A stretch of 64,000 bases of DNA from Nelumbo lutea (lineage: Eukaryota > Streptophyta > Magnoliopsida > Proteales > Nelumbonaceae): NCBI GenBank assembly GCA_022828595.1, contig JAKGHH010000001.1, positions 116,510,999 through 116,574,998 on the forward strand. The letters run 5' to 3'. Made by a program: the position numbers and the translations under genes. This document shows positions 57,856 through 64,000 of this stretch, piece by piece; the first letter of the stretch is position 1, and every line of letters starts with the position of its first letter. The notes beneath the pieces are model-generated. The model saw only the letters and a program-made list of their open reading frames with translations. It did no database searches and was not told the origin of the DNA.

Positions 57856-60408
57856 TCATGCAGTCGAGTATGCTAGTGACAAGGATGTGTTATCTGTTCA
57901 TATGACGGCCACTGAATGAGTTCACCTTTTCAACTTTGCAGGAATACAGTGGGTGCATTTTAAAACCCACAGGCAGGTTCTCTCATGCCTTGTCAACAAA
58001 GGTGACAATGCACTGCATCTTTCTTTCTCATGCCTCATGAAACTAAGATGACAAAACGTTGTATCTTTCTTTGCTTGGGCTGTTGGAATGGCATTTGAAG
58101 TGGAATACCTGTAAAGCTTTTCATCTCATGTTCGCCTAGGTTTTGGAGCGGTCCAGCGAAGGGAATGAAATTAGGCAGTGTTCGGTAAGATGGGCTAGCT
58201 CATCAGATGTTGTATTGTAGGTGATCGGATTTAATGTTTTCATTATTTATCATAAAAGAAAAAAAAGTTGTTGCATGGTGGTCGGCACGGTGGAGGATGA
58301 TGCCTCATCCAAACGAAGCTGTAACTTATTTGGAGTTGAGGGCATAGAATTTGCAGCTTCCATCTTGTGCAAGATCAGTGTGCTTCCTTGACAAAGAAAC
58401 GCAGACCGATCATGGGGGATTGGAGATTTTTTTCTTTAAATATTTTTTTAATGAGCAGGGGGATTGGAGGTTTGGAAGGTGAAGGTGATAAATTATAAAC
58501 CTATTTACAGGCCTAGCGTTGGAGAAAGTCATATCCTGGGAGATGATGCTATTTTTTTATTCTCTTTTTCAAGTGGTAGTTAATTTAAACTGTTCTTTAT
58601 TTGATTGTTTTGGACATCTTAGCAAATTCCCTTAGATTATTGTAAGGCATTTCAGGAATGTTAATCTATCCCCAGTCTCCATGGAAGTTTTGTTTCTGAA
58701 ATCCTTGGTTCTGAAGTGATTGCTTAATTTGTTCCCTGATATTTCAAGATGCCACTGGCCATATAACCTGTTGGTGATTCAGAGTGGTTTGGATGTTTAT
58801 GAATTATTACCATCCATGTGGCATGGTACCCACATGGGCAGGTTTCGATGCCGCGGAATTATACATTTGGCATCTGGCATTTGTATTGCTTTTGCAGGGG
58901 GGAGGGGGGGTTGATGCTTTTGCTTCAGTTGTGATGGGTTTCTGTTATTATGACTACTGTTATTGTTTGTGTGAGATCTGCGTCCAAGCAACATCACTAG
59001 AGATGGAATTGAGGTGTGGACTGGAAAAAAAGGGGGCTGGCCTTGTGAATGTATGTGACCAAGAAATTGACGGCAGAGGTCCACTAATGATTTTAAGAAG
59101 AGTCCACACTCGCATCCACCCATATGGGAGGGAGAGAAGAGAAGAGCAGAGACCTTACATCTGGTATGCATTCCGCATTGCAGTACCCACTCCCCACTTG
59201 CACTATGAAAGCGGACCTTACAAATAAGAACATTTTTTTCAAGGCCTTAATTGATACTATAGTTATGAAATAGCAGGTCGTCCGAGTAAAGCGGAAAAGC
59301 TTTAGAAAAGGGACTTCATTTGCTGATGATTGTAGTTGTAGACTTGTAGGATTACTATTCCATATCTATCTGGGTCTGGGTCATGTATGGCTGCCGTAGA
59401 CCGAATGGGAAAGGGGTTCGTTTTTCTTCTTTCTTTTCCCCCTTCCTTCCGTTCCTATCAATCTGATTGAGGGATGCTTCATTGGCCCTCCATTATTGAT
59501 CTTGTATTAGTTGGTTGCCATAACCCAGCCCGAGTTATAGACCACTATCAATCTGCCAGATATCCTAGGTCGGACCACTACCAAAATTCGGGAAACCCTG
59601 CTGTAAAGTGGCCATATCGAGTCTGATTCTGAAACAGCATCGCCATGGATCCTAGATAACCTCGTCCTCTGCCTAACTCGAATTTGAGAGAAGATCATTG
59701 GTTTTGGTGGGGGGCTGATGATAGTAAGGGAATGTGGGCAAGCCAACTTTGACTGTTTGGGTGTGTCATGTCTGCGTGTATGGTGTTTGTTTCATTTTTA
59801 AATGGAAGGCTTTTTATTTTATTTTATTTTATTTTTATGATTCCCTTGTTGCTTGCTTTATCCACATTGCTTGCTGTTTGGAACAGTCCTATGGACGACC
59901 ATAGGATAAGCGGAGCCTCAGCTTTTTGATGATATTTCTGAATCGTGGACAAACGAATCATATATGCAATGTAGACACAGAGACCAAACGAAAAGCCTTT
60001 CTACTTGGGGTCGTTCCGAGGGGTCCTCTCTCCCTCTCTCTTCCGGCTTGTGATGTCAAGCGAATTCTCCTTTTGTACGTGACTGCAGAGTCCCCTTCAC
60101 GGTGGGGACCAACGCTTAACGCTAGCCCGCCCTTCACATATGATAATGATACATTTCCCTTCGTTTTCCCCCTCTCTCTCTTCTATCTCTATCTTCCCAG
60201 AGTTCTGTGACTTGTGTCCTACAAGATTCTATTCACTTGAAAGGTGGTCCGGGGGTTCGGACATCGGAGTATGCGTTGCGTATCCTAAAGTTTATGACTT
60301 CCTCATGATGATGCCCCATGGCCCATGGGAATGGGGTTGTGAAGGGCCCACTGCTTCAATATTACTATTGATGACATCCTAATTCCAAACTGGGATTTGT
60401 GTTGGTCA
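57856..60408 (+). other. 3' flank of the AFB gene, no further gene supported
   Basis: The first few hundred bases are probably 3' UTR (AT-rich, with TTTAATGTTTTCATTATTTATC near 58230 as a possible polyadenylation region). Open frames at 58784-59227 and on the opposite strand are overlapping and show no family motif. Confidence 0.45.
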
Positions 60409-60445
60409 CCCCCCCCCCCCCCAAAAAAAAAAAAAAAAAAAAAAA
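60409..60445. repeat. C14-A23 homopolymer pair
   Basis: Fourteen C followed directly by about 23 A. Length may be unreliable in any assembly. Confidence 0.9.
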
Positions 60446-61309
60446 TCATTGCAGTAGATTCTTAGACCATTGGTACCATACCAACTCTTGAGTCTTGACC
60501 GATGATCCATCCATCCAGCCAGAGCCAGGAGCCAGCCCTCCTGAAACACTGAAACCCACTCAGGTTTCACATTTCCAGCTTGTCCCTACTCCCGACCACA
60601 TAAATTGTCTTGTATTTTCTGCTTGGACAGGAGTCAGAACACAGAACAGAGATGGGAGTGATATGGTTCACGCCTTTATCATCCAAGTTGGCCATTGTCC
60701 GGATTCACACAGAACAGACCCATCTGGAATCATGAGCCGGAAATCAGCATCCGATTAAAACTGCTATAAACAGTCCTTTTCATCCCTGAGGACAAGATAA
60801 TTAACACGGGCGTCCTAGTTCTAAAAAAGTGCTACAGATTAAGATGGTTAAATTGAATGGAGTGAATGAATCCAATGACTTGTGCTCTCCTTGCAGGATG
60901 CAAAATCGGATGGAGCAGATCCATTTCTGACTTTGCCCATCCAGATCCAGAGCTAGGTGCCCCCATGAGCAATTGTGACACTGATGCTTTATTTATTTTT
61001 ATTATATTTAATAATATATTTATATATATTATCATGGGGCTTGGATGGATATGGGTAAGTAATATAGGTGTGAGACCGTGTTCATGGGTGGGATTCACAT
61101 GTTACGCACACAAGCAATAGGCAGCGGCAATCAATCCATGGCGCTCGGCGTGGGCGTGGTCAACCACTAACCTATTCATTTTTTAATTTTATTAAAATAA
61201 ATACAGTATTTTTTTTCTTTTCCGTAACATCAAGTACAGCAACATTTTTTATTTTATTTATTGGCGGGCACTAATAAATAGCGAGTAGTACAGCACCACA
61301 GTCCACAGC

Positions 61310-61340
<31 letters not shown>

Positions 61341-63152
61341 CAAACAAGTATTTAACAGGGTCAGGGTCACCAACTCACCATCCATGATTGGTGATAAGAT
61401 GGTGCGAGAGGCATTTCATCATTTCAGCCATCCAGGATCATGGTATCTCCCTCCTCTTCATTACTAATTAGCACGTGCATTATTTGATGGTGGGGCCAAC
61501 AAACAATTGATCTGGATCTTAATCTCACATGTATATATGGGCTTATTTCTTCATTCACACCTGGAACTGGAATTCTTTCTACATGATTTGCCTATGTAGT
61601 TGACTGAGAAGAAAGAAAGAAAAAGCTTTGGTCTCAAATCTTTAGATTTTGTGACCTGATTTTTTACTTGAACAAATACTTACCGACCAGAATAAACTCT
61701 TTTACTTCGTCTATTTTTGGGTGCAGAACAAACAAGGGAAAAGTGAAACACGGTCAAAATTTACCATTCTCCATATTTTACTTCGAAACAAAAAGGGCAA
61801 AACAAGTAATAAAAATTTTTGTCAACATTTATATTTAAATATGGGTAAAACCTATGGCACATCTGATGCACTATTTTAAAGTAATGGTAAATGCATTTTG
61901 TTAAACATGAAATGATGAAATTATACCGATTGATTGGGATTGACCTGGATTTAATGTATTATCATAGTTAAATTCTTTTTTAAATAAAAATTTGATTTTC
62001 AAATATATATTCTGTAAAAAATCATCATTATCATTGTCGTTGTCTAGAATTCATCTATATATCTATCATCAAGAGGTACTCCAAAACGAGAAGATGTTTT
62101 ATGTTTTAAAATTGGGTTTGACTATGATATGGAAAAGATATGATATGATATCTGTAAAATAAGTGACCAATAAACTGAAATCATAAACCTGATAAAAAAT
62201 CAGGTGTTATTTATCAAAATTCATAGATGGGCTTTGATTGGTCAAAACTCTTTCTATATCATAGATTTTCCCTTAAAATTTTGAAAAAAAAAAGATGAAT
62301 ATAAGATAGGATTCAGTCCTCACAAAATGATGCTCACAGCCACTTGCATCGTACAGTGAAATATCTCCCATAAAGAAAAATATACAAATGCAGAGATATC
62401 TCCAATACATGTTACAAGTGGACGTAAATAGGTGTGAGCACCGTTTTATAAGGACTGAATCAGATCGAGTTCGACGAATATGCAGTTAGAGTGCTATGCT
62501 ACTTGGCTAGACCACCTTTTCCATGAATAGGTTCATGGGTGTTGCCATCACTGTTGCGCTGATAATTTGAGGTTTTGGGCAATTTGACAAAACTGTCTAG
62601 CTTACTTTTTAATATGGGAGCGTAGCCTCTAGCTAGGGTGACAATTACACTATGAATTTTTCTCTTACTATAATCTGGATTGGCCACATCATTCTCCACA
62701 AATACTAAAATAGAAGCCATTTTGCTCACAAAAATAATCTAATGCTACAAACAAGTTATCACTAAGCAAATAGAAAAGGAAAATAAATAATAATTAGATG
62801 ACACTAGGAACAAAGATCTTACACAAGTGTTGCACACGTTTACCAAACACATCATCTATCCATCTTTTACCTCATTAAGGAAGCTTCAGCCTACAGAAAA
62901 GAAAAAAAAAAAAAAAAAAGAGAAGAGAATTCCGATTCTACCCCTGCTGGGTACGATAACACACCTTGAGCTTGCTTGCTGTCTTCCTTCCTCTAAAGTT
63001 GCGAATTGGAGCTTTTTACTGTATTCGAGAGGCTCCTTCGATGCATGCATGGACTGTATATGGCCTTTGTGAATGGGGGCAGAAGCTTCCGAGATACTAT
63101 GAATATATGCTTAAAATCTTAAGCATGAAGCCTAAAATCTTTCATCAATATG

Positions 63153-63184
<32 letters not shown>

Positions 63185-63343
63185 CGATCTCCCATCAGAA
63201 AATTTTACCCTTGCAAGGACAAAGCTGCTTCGTCCTTTGTAACCTATAAGGGGGATTCCTTTCACCAAGTAATGTACCAAAAGGAAACAGAAGATGGTTT
63301 TTTTCCAATGGAGGTGTCCCTTAGAGTGAGGATAGGGCCGAAA

Positions 63344-63377
<34 letters not shown>

Positions 63378-64000
63378 ATGTGTATGTTATTTTAATTTAA
63401 ATACAATGAGTTTGGAGATAATAAGTCAAGGTTAAACAAATGGTGCCCATTCCTCAAGGTAATTAAAGTTATTACTTAGACTAAAACAAAGAAAGGCAAA
63501 CCTCTGCAGTTGGGATCTGCCTTCAGTTGCATTTTTTCTTTTACAGAAAATAACGTGACCAAATCTGATATTTATTTTACTTTTCTGAATAGATAATTTG
63601 ATATTTCTTTTGGGAAAAAAAGTAGTTTGGTAGATAAAAGGTTCCACACGGCTATTTGATTTTTCTTTGCAGAATCATACATTCAAATCCGGATTACTTA
63701 ACCAACTGATGCAACCTCTCCAAGAAGCAGCTTATAATGAGTTGGTATATTTGCCCTAATTTGGATTATATATTCATGAAAATATAAATGCTGGGGATTT
63801 TAATTTATTAATAATCTTTCTTATTCTTGATCAAATGGGGCTTGGATGATGAAGTTGGATATGAGAATCCCAGCTTTATTCTTTGTAATGAGTTGGTATA
63901 TTTGGCAATCTTTCCTTGTTACATTTATATTCGGCACATCTAGGAATAATGCAAAAGTAGCAACCCAAAAGAAAAAAAAAAAAGGAACTATGAACATGAA
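60446..64000. other. Intergenic DNA with simple repeats, no gene supported
   Basis: Simple repeats: four GTAGAAA units at about 61315-61340, A-run near 62900, (TA)n at 63154-63181, and (TA)n(TG)n at 63343-63378. A copy of the TTTATCAAAATTCATAGATG repeat lies near 62209. The short frames seen here show no recognised domain. Confidence 0.6.

Noticed and set aside
58784..59227. 147-codon plus-strand frame downstream of the AFB gene
   Set aside because: Overlaps an opposite-strand frame of similar length; no domain; more likely 3' flank.
1..64000. CRISPR arrays, bacterial operons, tRNA or rRNA genes
   Set aside because: None seen; tandem repeats here lack regular unique spacers, and no sequence folds or reads as a standard tRNA.

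Overview
This is a stretch of flowering-plant nuclear DNA. The evidence is two intron-containing genes of plant-specific families, nested plant-type retrotransposons (Ty1/copia, Ty3/gypsy with an antisense accessory ORF, L1-like LINEs), hAT and PIF/Harbinger-type MITEs, and a Mutator-like element carrying pieces of several host genes. Nothing bacterial (operons, ribosome binding sites, CRISPR) is present. I found no tRNA or rRNA gene.

Layout. 1-1565: 3' half of a decayed Ty1/copia element on the plus strand, inserted into a LINE on the minus strand (1566 to about 4.9 kb). 6284-10744 (minus): first three exons of a GEM-like GRAM-domain gene. Its intron 2 holds a 5'-truncated LINE with target-site duplications (TSDs). 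Its last exon is not in the window, so the copia and LINE nest probably lies in its last intron or has cut the gene. 11.2-12.8 kb: two small inverted-repeat elements. 13059-20586: a 7.5-kb element with long inverted ends, read as a Pack-MULE. It contains fragments of a pectin methylesterase, augmin subunit AUG5, an AP2/ERF factor and a 1R-MYB of the MYBS type, a perfect 559-bp tandem duplication, and a nested 4.7-kb very AT-rich PIF/Harbinger-like element.

20.7-44.2 kb is transposon-dominated: a MITE, degenerate tandem repeats, a minus-strand Ty3/gypsy element of Tat type (23424-33476) with an antisense accessory ORF and a solo LTR nested in one of its LTRs, a plus-strand LINE (about 34.6-38.9 kb) carrying two or three MITEs, a solo LTR of the same gypsy family, and an hAT-like element with a purine-rich minisatellite. 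44226-47753 is a small LTR element whose gag-like reading frame runs opposite to the LTR orientation. 51684-54729 is a GC-rich LTR-gag-LTR element (TR-GAG type) with a perfect 5-bp TSD.

55366-57855 (plus) is the best gene here: a complete three-exon F-box/LRR auxin co-receptor of the AFB4/AFB5 clade (627 aa predicted). The TR-GAG element ends about 640 bp upstream of its start codon. Downstream of about 58 kb I see only 3' flank, simple repeats and AT-rich intergenic DNA. The two genes are unrelated in function: one is an auxin receptor, the other a membrane-lipid-binding type regulator. The rest of the window is mainly a record of insertions.
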